Shown here: positions 15,434 through 22,352 of the stretch, piece after piece
Layout: every line of letters starts with the position of its first letter
Numbering within the stretch: position 1 is the first letter of the stretch
Assembly (NCBI GenBank): GCA_900620265.3
Contig: UYNY03000017.1
Span: 1-64,000, forward strand
Direction: 5' to 3'
DNA: 64,000 nt
DNA from: Nitrosopumilaceae archaeon
GTDB taxonomy: Archaea > Thermoproteota > Nitrososphaeria > Nitrososphaerales > Nitrosopumilaceae
Notes under the pieces: generated by a model
What the model was told of the DNA's origin: nothing
Seen by the model: only the letters and a program-made list of their open reading frames with translations
Database searches by the model: none
Position numbers and translations under genes: made by a program

Positions 15434-16513
15434 ATGGACCGCGTGAGCTTTGACCTGATGAACGCCAGGGTCACGTTCAAGAACGTCCCGCTCCACGCGC
15501 TCTCAAAGTTCGCGTTCAAGGACGTGGCGGCCGCCGCGCGCGAGTTCATCAAGATACCCGACGTCGAGGAGTGCGTCATCGTGCAGACTGCCAGCCGCGT
15601 CGAGGTCTTCATAGTCGGCAACGTCGTCACCGGCGACACGCCGGACGGCAGGCGCCCCGAGGGCAAGGGCCTCGTGCTCAACAAGGTAAAGGAGACCTGG
15701 ATATCCCTCTCCTCGCTCGAGCAGGTGGACATCGACCACTTTGACCAGACGCTCGAGGTGTACCGCGGGGACGACGTCTACCTCCAGCTGCTCCGCCTCG
15801 CGTCCGGGATAGACTCGTTCGTGCTCGGCAAGCAGGAGGTCTTTGACGAGATAGTCCAGTCGATAGCGGCCGCAAAGGAGGCCGGGGTCTCCGGCAAGGT
15901 CACCAACCGCCTCTTTGAGAGCGTCATACGGATGGGGACCCGGATGAGGGACACCACCGGGATCGCCAACAACACCGTCTCGCTCGGGGACGTGGCCGTA
16001 AAGCTCGTCGACGAAAAGGCGGGGCTCGACGCCAAGAAGAAGGTGCTGCTGATTGGGACCGGCGAGCCGGCCGCCATGATAGCAAAGACGCTCGCAAAGA
16101 TGGGGATCGGGTTCGACGTGGCAAGCAGGACGGCCGAGCGGGCCGCCGGCTTTGCGGCCCTGCTGGGCGGCACCCCGCTGGCGTTCGAGGAGGCGCTCGC
16201 CGGCTTTGACAAGTATGACATCATCTTCGTGGCTACCACGGCGGACTACTTTTTGGTGACGTACGAGCGCATACGCCTCGTGATGGAGGAGAAGAAGAAG
16301 GGCACGCTGGTGCTTGACCTCTCCGACCCGAGGACCGTCGACGAGGGGATAACGGCCCTGCCGGGGATAAAGCTGCTCTTCCGCGACCAGGTGTACGAGG
16401 CGTACGAGGAGAGCGCCAGGGAGAAGAGGGAGATCGTGCCGGCCGTCGAGAAGATAATAGAAAAGGAGATCGTCGTGCTGTCGGCCGCGATGGGCCGGCT
16501 CGACGGCCACTAG
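15434..16513 (+). CDS. hemA: Glutamyl-tRNA reductase-like protein lacking the catalytic cysteine
   Basis: A 359-residue protein with all three GluTR domains: an N-terminal catalytic domain (RVTFKNVPLHALSKFAF), a Rossmann NADPH-binding domain (KKVLLIGTGEPAAMIAKTLA) and a C-terminal dimerisation helix. GluTR reduces glutamyl-tRNA to glutamate-semialdehyde, the first step of tetrapyrrole synthesis. The nucleophile normally lies in TCNR. Here the segment is QTASRVEVF, so the Cys is Ala53. The only cysteine in the protein is Cys48, five residues earlier. The usual LGE-QI stretch also reads LGKQEV. It may be a divergent active form or a paralogue with another role. Confidence 0.8.
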   Translation: MDRVSFDLMNARVTFKNVPLHALSKFAFKDVAAAAREFIKIPDVEECVIVQTASRVEVFIVGNVVTGDTPDGRRPEGKGLVLNKVKETWISLSSLEQVDIDHFDQTLEVYRGDDVYLQLLRLASGIDSFVLGKQEVFDEIVQSIAAAKEAGVSGKVTNRLFESVIRMGTRMRDTTGIANNTVSLGDVAVKLVDEKAGLDAKKKVLLIGTGEPAAMIAKTLAKMGIGFDVASRTAERAAGFAALLGGTPLAFEEALAGFDKYDIIFVATTADYFLVTYERIRLVMEEKKKGTLVLDLSDPRTVDEGITALPGIKLLFRDQVYEAYEESAREKREIVPAVEKIIEKEIVVLSAAMGRLDGH

Positions 16514-16516
16514 CAG

Positions 16517-17356
16517 TCAGCCGTACGACTCGAACTTTATCCCAAAGCTGCCGTCGGGGTTCTTCTCGTGCTCGGTAACGAACCCCTTGGGGCCGAGGTG
16601 CTCGATGACGCCGTCGATCGTCCCCTGGTACCCGCATATGTACACGATGGTGTTGTCGGGCGTGAGCTTTTCTCCGACCATCTCCTCGACCGGCGACAGT
16701 CCGGACTTGCCCGGCTTGAAGAACGACTCGACCCTGCCCACATGCCCCGACCACGACCTGTTGAAGAACTCCTTGGGGCGGCTTATGGCGGCCCTGTACT
16801 TGAAGTTCCACTCGGCCTCGCCGCGCCTCTTGCTCTCCATCTCAAGATCCGTGAGCATCCTCTTGTAGCTGAGCTCGTCGACATAGCTGGCCCCGTGCAG
16901 CACCATGACCTCCCTCTTGTCGCCGGTGTCGTGGAAGTGGTTGGCAAACGCGATGAACGGCGCTATGCCGGTGCCGCCGCCCACGCAGATGACGCGCCTC
17001 CCGTCCGTCCCGCCGCCCGGCAGCCTGTCGCTTATCTGCAGGGCCGTCCCGGTGGGCTCCCCTATCGAGACCTCGTCCCCGGCGCTCAGGTAGAACAGCT
17101 CGGTGGTGACCCTGCCCGGCAGCGGCTTCCTGACCCACCTTATGACGAACTCGTAATAGTCGCGGTTCTCAGGATGCGACGCTATCGAGTAGGCCCTCCT
17201 GACTATCTTCTTCTCTGACGGGATGGGGAGCCCTATGGTGAGGAACTGGCCCGTCTTGTACTCGGGGACGCCCCCGTCCGGCACCAGCCTGATTATCGCG
17301 AGGTCCTCCTTTAGGAGCTCCACGTACGTGACCTCCGCCCTCCTCTCCGCCGCCAT
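16517..17356 (-). CDS. Ferredoxin-NADP reductase family flavoprotein
   Basis: A 279-residue single-chain FNR. FAD domain: RRAYSIASHPENRDYYEF, the RxYS flavin motif. NAD(P) domain: VICVGGGTGIAPFIAF and VYICGYQGTIDGV. Such enzymes shuttle electrons between NAD(P)H and ferredoxin or flavodoxin. Two starts at 17380/17377 would lie inside the promoter. ATG at 17356 is about 29 bases from minus-strand TTAATAC at 17381-17388, and is chosen. It converges on hemA. Since the complex I here has no NADH module, a reductase linking NADPH and ferredoxin is metabolically sensible, but its partner is unknown. Confidence 0.85.
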   Translation of the reverse strand: MAAERRAEVTYVELLKEDLAIIRLVPDGGVPEYKTGQFLTIGLPIPSEKKIVRRAYSIASHPENRDYYEFVIRWVRKPLPGRVTTELFYLSAGDEVSIGEPTGTALQISDRLPGGGTDGRRVICVGGGTGIAPFIAFANHFHDTGDKREVMVLHGASYVDELSYKRMLTDLEMESKRRGEAEWNFKYRAAISRPKEFFNRSWSGHVGRVESFFKPGKSGLSPVEEMVGEKLTPDNTIVYICGYQGTIDGVIEHLGPKGFVTEHEKNPDGSFGIKFESYG

Positions 17357-17408
17357 CTGCGGGGGCCGCCGGGGCATCACGTATTAACGTTAACGCGCGG
17401 TCCGCCCG

Positions 17409-18224
17409 TCAGCTGGTCCGGTCGGCGCCGGCCGGCACGCCCGCAAGCGCCCCCTCCAACACGTCCCTGCCGGACGCGGCCAGGAACGAGATCCGGGCGT
17501 CGTACCCTAGCCCGGAGTCAAGCGGCTTCATGTCCGCGTCGAGGACGACCCCCCCGGCCTCCCTGACCAGCAGGTACCCGGCCGCTATGTCCTGGATCCG
17601 TATCCTGCCCCGCAGGTCCACCATCACGTCGACCCTGCCGGCCGCCAGCATCGCCATCTCGAGCGCGTTGGCGCCAAAGTGCCTCGCGTGGTTGTTCTCG
17701 AGGACGGGCTGCAGCCTGGCTGCCAGCCCCGCGCCGGCGCCCGACATGTTGACGCAGACGATCCTGTACATGGGGTCGCCCGTCCTCACCGAGAGGCGCC
17801 CCGCCTCTGAGAACGCCCCCCCGCCGGAGGCGGCCCAGTACGAGGAGCCGTCGGCCAGGTTCGTCACGACGCCGGCCGAGACGGAGCTGAGGCTGTCGCC
17901 GGGCGCGTACGCGAGCGAGCTGCAGAAGAACGGGACCCCGCGCACGGCGTTGGCCGAGCCGTCTATGGCGTCCATTATCACGTGGCCGCCCGGCCCGCCG
18001 GGGATCTCCACCCTGCCGCACTCCTCGCCGAGCACGGTGCACCCGAACCCGATATCGCGCAGGTGCGAGAGGACCGCCTCCTCGGCGGCCACGTCTATGC
18101 CCCTCGAGATGTCGCCGCCGGCCCCGCGCCCAAAGTCGCCGGCGGCACGTTCGGTGCCGGCCATGCCGTCCACGGCTCTGCGTATCTTGAGCGAGGCGCC
18201 GCGCAGCGCCTCGATGGGCTCCAT
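17409..18224 (-). CDS. Inositol monophosphatase / fructose-1,6-bisphosphatase family phosphatase
   Basis: A 271-residue lithium-sensitive-type phosphatase. Metal ligands are visible: GEE (66-68), DAIDGS (85-90) and the C-terminal IQDIAAGYLLVREAGGVV. Archaeal members often act on both inositol-1-phosphate and fructose-1,6-bisphosphate, serving lipid head-group synthesis or gluconeogenesis, and sequence alone does not separate the two. ATG at 18224 is about 27 bases from a minus-strand TTAAATTG near 18247-18255. An upstream GTG at 18248 lies inside that promoter and is rejected. Confidence 0.87.
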   Translation of the reverse strand: MEPIEALRGASLKIRRAVDGMAGTERAAGDFGRGAGGDISRGIDVAAEEAVLSHLRDIGFGCTVLGEECGRVEIPGGPGGHVIMDAIDGSANAVRGVPFFCSSLAYAPGDSLSSVSAGVVTNLADGSSYWAASGGGAFSEAGRLSVRTGDPMYRIVCVNMSGAGAGLAARLQPVLENNHARHFGANALEMAMLAAGRVDVMVDLRGRIRIQDIAAGYLLVREAGGVVLDADMKPLDSGLGYDARISFLAASGRDVLEGALAGVPAGADRTS

Positions 18225-18305
18225 GCGGGCGCGCCGGCCCGGTGCCAATTTAAGTGAATGACGCCCGGGCGGGCCCCGCCCCGCGGGATCCGGGGCGCGG
18301 GCCGC

Positions 18306-18881
18306 CTAGTAGAATATCTGGATCCCCATCCGTCTCATGTTGTTAAAGATCTTGTCCTGGGTGACCCCCAGCAGCTCCGAGGCGCGCCCAGAGCTGATCT
18401 TCTCCTTTTCAACCAGCGACATTATCAGGTGCTCCATATCCGGCTTGATGTCCGCGTATCCGGGGGATCCTGACGCCATCGCCGGGAACATCGCGTATAT
18501 GAAGGCCAGCATCTCCCTGTCGGTCATGCCGCCGAGGAGCTCCCTGTACTCCCCCAGCAGGCGCATGATCCTGCCGTCGATCATGCCGGTGATGCCGCCC
18601 GCGGCCTCCCTTCCCCTGCCGGTGATCGATATGCCGCCCGGGCCCTCCGACGCCATCCCAGCGTCCCTCAGGTGCTCCAGCGCGCGGTCCGCCACCCTGC
18701 CGTCCATCCCCTCCGAGTAGCCAAGCTGCCCCCTGATCCCCGGCACGTCGTCGGCCAGAAGGAAGAAGATTCCGCGCAGCTTTGCCCTCCCGTCCACGGG
18801 CCCGATGCCCAGCAGCGATACCATCTGCCTGTGGACGTCCCCGTGGAGGATATCCCTGCCGTCTGCTGCCGCCTGTCCCAT
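18306..18881 (-). CDS. A3: antitoxin-like protein, third copy, no toxin following
   Basis: A 191-residue paralogue of the proteins at 19429-20016 and 20573-21160. Residues 18-85 resemble a winged-helix module (RQMVSLLGIGPVDGRAKLRG, then ALEHLRDAGM). The C-terminus, KEKISSGRASELLGVTQDKI, has the short helix-turn-helix pattern of UPF0175-type antitoxins. ATG at 18881 is 25 bases from a TATA that contains the stop codon of the PIN gene before it. It is the most diverged of the three copies and no PIN gene follows, so it is either an orphan antitoxin or the surviving half of a module. Confidence 0.65.
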   Translation of the reverse strand: MGQAAADGRDILHGDVHRQMVSLLGIGPVDGRAKLRGIFFLLADDVPGIRGQLGYSEGMDGRVADRALEHLRDAGMASEGPGGISITGRGREAAGGITGMIDGRIMRLLGEYRELLGGMTDREMLAFIYAMFPAMASGSPGYADIKPDMEHLIMSLVEKEKISSGRASELLGVTQDKIFNNMRRMGIQIFY

Positions 18882-18902
18882 GCGCCGCCTACCGTGCGGG
18901 AC

Positions 18903-18909
18903 ATATTAA
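18903..18909 (-). promoter_or_regulatory. Promoter of A3 overlapping the T2 stop codon
   Basis: On the minus strand the sequence reads GCGGGGTTTAATATG. The TAA stop of the T2 PIN gene (18906-18908) lies inside the TATA element TTTAATA, which is 25 bases before the A3 start at 18881. The same arrangement occurs at 20039-20046. Confidence 0.6.
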
Positions 18910-19427
18910 ACCCCGCGCCCCGGATCGCCCCTCTTGGATACAGACCGCATCCTAAAGCCCTTCTCCTTTAGCCGCTCCCTGGTTCTATCTATCGTGTCCC
19001 TGTCGGTAATCCCCTTGTCCACTAGGTCGTCGAGCAGGCCGGTAAACCTGATCCCTAGACGTGACGCAAGCTTGCGCGCCGGCTCGTCGTCCAAGATACA
19101 GCGCACCACGGCCATATCAGAAAAATGCTTTTTGTACGTAAGTATAACGTCCAGCTCCCCCAGTCCGTATACGAATGCTCCCGGCTCCGATACCTCTGAC
19201 CTCAACTTGCCGATCTCCTCCAGCGTGTTTGCAACCAGTATGCGCATACTGCCCTCTGACACGTACCTACCCAGCCCACCCCGCGTGTCGGGGTCGAGTA
19301 TCTCGTGCTCCCATAGGTTGGACGGGATTACAAGATCCGAATCCAGCTTTAGCAGCATGGCCACCAGACCTGGGAGCCCGGCTTCCTTGAATATCGCGAT
19401 CAGGGCAGAGGCATCGAATATGAACAA
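18906..19427 (-). CDS. T2: PIN-domain (DUF3368-like) ribonuclease toxin candidate
   Basis: A 173-residue PIN-fold protein. MFIFDASALIAIF supplies the first acidic residue, GLGELDVILTYKK the middle acidic residue, and CILDDEPARKLASRLGIRFTG split around LDDEPAR supplies the last pair. That order is the DUF3368 layout. PIN toxins cut RNA in a Mg-dependent way. The start is a weak TTG at 19427, one base after the A2 stop, so translation is probably coupled to A2. It is clearly homologous to the protein at 20041-20571, with many substitutions between the two. Confidence 0.7.
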   Translation of the reverse strand: MFIFDASALIAIFKEAGLPGLVAMLLKLDSDLVIPSNLWEHEILDPDTRGGLGRYVSEGSMRILVANTLEEIGKLRSEVSEPGAFVYGLGELDVILTYKKHFSDMAVVRCILDDEPARKLASRLGIRFTGLLDDLVDKGITDRDTIDRTRERLKEKGFRMRSVSKRGDPGRGV

Positions 19428-19428
19428 C

Positions 19429-20016
19429 CTAATGCAAGACCTGTAGCCCCATGCGGTTCATGTTGTCTATTACCCTGTCGAGGGTGACCCCCAGCAGCTC
19501 CGCGGCGCGACCAGAGCTGATCTTCTCCTTTTTGACGAGGGCCATCACCAGGGGCTCAAGGTCTGACATTATCCTGTCGTGATCCTCCGACTCTGCCGCC
19601 ATGTCGGGGAACAGCGTGTACATGAACGCCAGCAGCTCGTCGCCCGTCAGGTCGTTGAGGGCGTCCCTGTAGGCGCCAAGCAGGCGCATTATCCACGGGT
19701 CCATCCCGCCGCGGATGGCCGCCCCTGCCTCCCTGCCGCGATCAGTGAGCGATATGCCGCCGGGGCCCTCGGTGATCATCCCCCCGGCCACCAGGTGCTC
19801 AAGGGCGTCCCTTACCACCTCGCTGTACGGGCCGTGCCGGCCGGGGGCATAGCGCAGGACGGGCCCGGCCTCCGGCACGTTGTACGTGACCAGAAACAGC
19901 ATCCCCTGCAGCTTTGCCCTGCCGTCCACGGGCCCGATGCCCAGCAGCGATACCATCTGCCTGTGGACGTCATCCCGGAGTACCTCGCCCCCCTCTAGCT
20001 CCGTCCCCTGTCCCAT
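19429..20016 (-). CDS. A2: antitoxin-like protein (winged-helix-like plus UPF0175-type tail)
   Basis: A 195-residue protein nearly identical to A1 over most of its length, but ending LLGVTLDRVIDNMNRMGLQ instead of the tail shared by A1 and A3. The N-terminal module has RAKLQGMLFLVTYNV and GRHGPYSEVVRDALEHL, reminiscent of archaeal winged-helix regulators and Panacea-like antitoxin domains; that likeness is inference. ATG at 20016 is 26 bases from TTTAATACG at 20039-20046. An ATG nine bases upstream (20025) is too close to the TATA. The PIN gene T2 follows after one base. Confidence 0.65.
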   Translation of the reverse strand: MGQGTELEGGEVLRDDVHRQMVSLLGIGPVDGRAKLQGMLFLVTYNVPEAGPVLRYAPGRHGPYSEVVRDALEHLVAGGMITEGPGGISLTDRGREAGAAIRGGMDPWIMRLLGAYRDALNDLTGDELLAFMYTLFPDMAAESEDHDRIMSDLEPLVMALVKKEKISSGRAAELLGVTLDRVIDNMNRMGLQVLH

Positions 20017-20038
20017 GGCCGGCATGTAGCCCGGGCCG

Positions 20039-20046
20039 TATTAAAC
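20039..20046 (-). promoter_or_regulatory. Promoter of A2 overlapping the T1 stop codon
   Basis: Minus-strand GCGGGGTTTAATACG: the TAA stop of T1 (20041-20043) is part of the TATA element, 26 bases before the A2 start at 20016. The flanking GCGGGG is shared with the promoters of A1 and A3 and may include the BRE. Confidence 0.6.
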
Positions 20047-20571
20047 CCCGCGTCCGTGATCACCTGATGCGGACGCCGGTTTCATCCTGAAGCCCCCCTT
20101 CCTCAGCCGCCTCTTTATCTCGTCCGCCTCGCCCCTGCCCATGATGCCCCTGTCCGCCAGGGCATCCAGCAGGCCGAGTAGGCCGGTAAACTTGATCCCC
20201 AGGCGCGTCGCAAGATTTCGCGCCGGGCGGTCGTCCAGCACGCAGCGCGCCGCGGTCCCGGACGGTGAGATCTTTTTGTACGCCAGTATGACATCCAGCT
20301 CGCCAAGCCCGTAGGCGTATGATTTTGGGTCTGAAACTTCTGCCCTAAACTTATCAATCTCTTCCAGCGTGTTTATATCCAGTATGGTCATCTTGCCGGT
20401 TGATACGTACCCGGCCACGCCGTTCCGCGTCGTGGGGTCGATTATTTCATGCTGCCATACGTTTGACGGTACCACAAGATGCATGTCCAGCTCTAGCAGC
20501 ATCTCCACCAGGTCGGGCCGCCCCGCCTCCATGAATATAGCGATCAGGGTGGTAGAGTCGAATATGAACAA
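20041..20571 (-). CDS. T1: PIN-domain (DUF3368-like) ribonuclease toxin candidate
   Basis: A 176-residue PIN protein with MFIFDSTTLIAIF, GLGELDVILAYKK and VLDDRPARNLATRLGIKFTG split around DDRPAR, so the expected acidic residues are present. It is homologous to T2 but clearly diverged, more so than A1 is from A2. It starts at TTG 20571, one base after the A1 stop. Its last codons (GRGV and TAA) overlap the promoter of the next module. The pairing of a helix-turn-helix antitoxin-like gene with a PIN gene strongly suggests a type II toxin-antitoxin pair. Confidence 0.7.
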   Translation of the reverse strand: MFIFDSTTLIAIFMEAGRPDLVEMLLELDMHLVVPSNVWQHEIIDPTTRNGVAGYVSTGKMTILDINTLEEIDKFRAEVSDPKSYAYGLGELDVILAYKKISPSGTAARCVLDDRPARNLATRLGIKFTGLLGLLDALADRGIMGRGEADEIKRRLRKGGFRMKPASASGDHGRGV

Positions 20572-20572
20572 C

Positions 20573-21160
20573 TCAGTAGAATATCTGGATCCCCATCCGT
20601 CTCATGTTGTTAAAGATCTTGTCCTGGGTGACCCCCAGCAGCTCCGCGGCGCGACCAGAGCTGATCTTCTCCTTTTTGACGAGGGCCATCACCAGGGGCT
20701 CAAGGTCTGACATTATCCTGTCGTGATCCTCCGACTCTGCCGCCATGTCGGGGAACAGCGTGTACATGAACGCCAGCAGCTCGTCGCCCGTCAGGTCGTT
20801 GAGGGCGTCCCTGTAGGCGCCAAGCAGGCGCATTATCCACGGGTCCATCCCGCCGCGGATGGCCGCCCCTGCCTCCCTGCCGCGATCAGTGAGCGATATG
20901 CCGCCGGGGCCCTCGGTGATCATCCCCCCGGCCACCAGGTGCTCAAGGGCGTCCCCTACCACCTCGCTGTACGGGCCGTGCCGGCCGGGGGCATAGCGCA
21001 GGACGGGCCCGGCCTCCGGCACCTTGTACGTCACCAAGAAGAACATCCCCTGCAGCTTTGCCCTGCCGTCCACGGGCCCGATGCCCAGCAGCGATACCAT
21101 CTGCCTGTGGACGTCCTCCCGGAGTACCTCGCCCCCCTCTAGCGCCGTCCCCTGTCCCAT
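20573..21160 (-). CDS. A1: antitoxin-like protein, mosaic of the other two copies
   Basis: A 195-residue protein. Its body matches A2 with only a few base differences. Its last 72 coding bases (20575-20646) are identical to those of A3 (18308-18379), giving the tail LLGVTQDKIFNNMRRMGIQ. The switch happens in a stretch common to all three copies, as expected of gene conversion. ATG at 21160 is 26 bases from TTTAATACG at 21182-21189. The T1 PIN gene follows after one base. It is the first gene of the array. Confidence 0.65.
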   Translation of the reverse strand: MGQGTALEGGEVLREDVHRQMVSLLGIGPVDGRAKLQGMFFLVTYKVPEAGPVLRYAPGRHGPYSEVVGDALEHLVAGGMITEGPGGISLTDRGREAGAAIRGGMDPWIMRLLGAYRDALNDLTGDELLAFMYTLFPDMAAESEDHDRIMSDLEPLVMALVKKEKISSGRAAELLGVTQDKIFNNMRRMGIQIFY

Positions 21161-21181
21161 GGCGGTCATGGCGCCCGGGCC

Positions 21182-21189
21182 GTATTAAA
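21182..21189 (-). promoter_or_regulatory. Promoter of A1 with a toxin-tail-like upstream sequence
   Basis: Minus-strand CGCGGGGTTTAATACG, 26 bases before A1. Read in one frame, the bases leading into it encode RGRGV followed by TAA, the same ending as T1 and T2, although no toxin gene remains upstream. It may be a relic of a lost module or simply the conserved promoter. Confidence 0.45.
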
Positions 21190-21257
21190 CCCCGCGACCA
21201 CGCACGCGGCGGCCCCGATCCCACACGTTAAATAGAAACGGGCGCCCCGCCCGGCCC

Positions 21258-22352
21258 GTGGGCGGCAAGGACCGGTCTGTGACGCGCGCGGGATCCCTTG
21301 CGCGCACCGGCCCCGGCAGGAGGATGCTCCTCCAGGGGGCGGCAAAATCGCCCGGCTACAGGTCGTACGCGGCGTACTCTGCAGAGGCCGAGGCCCGGCT
21401 GCCGGGGCTCGCCGACGGGATAGCGCGGGACATCCGCGGCCGGATACGGGACGACGCGTCGCCGGCATCGACCCAGCGGGCGTTCGCCGACGAGGTCGGG
21501 TACCCCGAGATGGAGCTGTCGGGCGGCGCGCTCGGCGACGCCGCGGCCAGGCTCGCGGATCCGGCCGCCGTGCTCGACCGCGTCATGAGGATCCTCGACT
21601 CCAACTTTGTAAAGATGACCCTGCCGGTCCTCTACGCGCTGTACGACGGGGCCGCCGAGCACGCCGGGCGCGACGCCTCGCTGAGGCGGGACGTGGTCGA
21701 GGGGCACGTGCTGGCAATCGACCTGAGCGAGCCGATGGACCGCATAATGGACCGGGACGAGGACCTCGAGTACCTTGACGACTACCGCCTGATGAACCCG
21801 CACCTGCTGGCCGCCGCCAGATCCATGATATCGCGCGGCGGCGAGGCGGTGCTCTCTGGGTTCGAGGAGGGCTTCCGCGACGCGATGGCCGGACAGCGCC
21901 TTGACGCGGAGCTAAAGTCGAGGCCGCGCCAGATAACGTGGCAGGACATGGAGGAGTCGTACAAAAAGTACAGGTCGGTGATGGGGACTGCCGGCAGCAA
22001 CATGGCGCTGGCCGAGCGCCCGCTCTGCGAGGCGTACAGGACCGGCATGGGGCGCGCCGCCGAGGCGGCCGGGTGCGGCAACGAGATAGAGGACTCTGTA
22101 AAGTCCGGCACGGTAAAGGTGCCCTCGTGGCCGCTCTACTACTCCGTGATCACCGGGGACGTCGGGTCGGGGTTCAGGATGGCGCTCGGGCGCGGGTCTG
22201 CGTACCTGCGCGACGCGCGGATGGCGCTCGACATGCTGCCCGACGGGTACTCGCGCAGGGGCATGCTCGAGTTCCTCTTCCTGGCGCTCGACCACTACAA
22301 CAGGCACTGGTACGGCCGCCTCGGCGGCGCCATGCCGGGGATGATCCCATGA
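21258..22352 (+). CDS. Conserved hypothetical protein upstream of rfcL
   Basis: A 364-residue soluble, mostly helical, acidic protein. I do not recognise a family or catalytic motif. Notable stretches are MLLQGAAKSPGYRSYAAY, ITWQDMEESYKKYRSVMG and ALDHYNRHWYGRLGG. GTG at 21258 is about 27 bases from TTAAATAG at 21228-21235, so it is the leading, leaderless gene of the unit. Its stop overlaps the rfcL start as ATGA. Tight coupling with rfcL and a zinc protein suggests a role near DNA replication or repair, but this is inference from position only. Confidence 0.65.
   Translation: MGGKDRSVTRAGSLARTGPGRRMLLQGAAKSPGYRSYAAYSAEAEARLPGLADGIARDIRGRIRDDASPASTQRAFADEVGYPEMELSGGALGDAAARLADPAAVLDRVMRILDSNFVKMTLPVLYALYDGAAEHAGRDASLRRDVVEGHVLAIDLSEPMDRIMDRDEDLEYLDDYRLMNPHLLAAARSMISRGGEAVLSGFEEGFRDAMAGQRLDAELKSRPRQITWQDMEESYKKYRSVMGTAGSNMALAERPLCEAYRTGMGRAAEAAGCGNEIEDSVKSGTVKVPSWPLYYSVITGDVGSGFRMALGRGSAYLRDARMALDMLPDGYSRRGMLEFLFLALDHYNRHWYGRLGGAMPGMIP

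Noticed and set aside
18306-21169. An insertion sequence or CRISPR-like repeat as the cause of the repeated DNA
   Set aside because: The repeats are whole coding genes with diverged copies. No transposase, terminal inverted repeats or regular spacers are present.
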